From positions 1 to 5,213 of the forward strand of contig DASUGM010000135.1 of NCBI GenBank assembly GCA_036274055.1: a stretch of DNA of 5,213 nucleotides, given 5' to 3'. The notes beneath the pieces were generated by a model. That model was not told the DNA's origin. It searched no databases and was given only the letters and a program-made list of their open reading frames with translations. The position numbers and the translations under genes are program-made. Every line of letters starts with the position of its first letter. Within the stretch, counting starts at the first letter, position 1. Origin of the DNA: DASUGM01 sp036274055 (lineage in GTDB: Bacteria; Acidobacteriota; Vicinamibacteria; Vicinamibacterales; SCN-69-37). Below are positions 5,211 to 5,213 of this stretch, piece by piece.

Positions 5211-5213
5211 GGA

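Noticed and set aside
5014..5213. CRISPR array
   Set aside because: The units are nine bases, directly abutting and degenerate, without 20-40-base repeats and unique spacers; no cas gene is present.
5015..5213. Small repeat protein of Gly-Tyr-X or Gly-Thr-Ser type encoded by the nonamers
   Set aside because: The frame stays open to the edge because a nine-base period preserves phase, but it has no start codon or ribosome binding site after the barrel stop, and the period is lost in the middle segment. A GC-rich open frame alone is weak evidence.

Overview
The window is GC-rich, gene-dense bacterial DNA with six complete genes and no rRNA, tRNA, transposase or CRISPR array. An N-terminal signal peptide on a beta-barrel protein ending in aromatic Phe, together with a near-consensus sigma-54 promoter, indicates a diderm (Gram-negative-type) bacterium. 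The GC level and the 8-9 bp intergenic repeats would fit Acidobacteriota, but this is a guess: no gene here fixes the taxon.

Minus strand (2751 down to 173): a compact operon of aroA (EPSP synthase), aroK (shikimate kinase, GTG start overlapping the aroA stop by 4 nt) and a YfcE/Metallophos_2-type metallophosphoesterase (GTG start, 6 nt after aroK). It ends in a probable intrinsic terminator at 107-132. AroK makes shikimate 3-phosphate, the substrate of AroA, so the first two genes supply consecutive steps to chorismate. The phosphatase has no obvious pathway link.

Plus strand (2801 to 4090): a 49-bp divergent gap separates aroA from an RsbW/SpoIIAB-type ATP-binding protein (candidate anti-sigma serine kinase). 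It is followed by a SuhB/inositol-monophosphatase family enzyme. The junction between these two genes is a 32-bp TGAY tetranucleotide array that contains the stop codon of the first and the apparent TTG start of the second, with no visible Shine-Dalgarno sequence.

Plus strand (4091 to 5213): a 127-bp intergenic region carries an inverted repeat, a strong -24/-12 (sigma-54) promoter match and a leader hairpin. Then comes a secreted outer-membrane beta-barrel protein of unknown function. After its stop the last 201 bp look non-coding but highly structured: two five-unit arrays of a GTAC-centred nonamer (40 of 45 positions identical, offset by 152 bp) flank a 15-bp-stem inverted repeat. This array-hairpin-array arrangement is the most unusual thing in the window. 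It may continue beyond the right edge.
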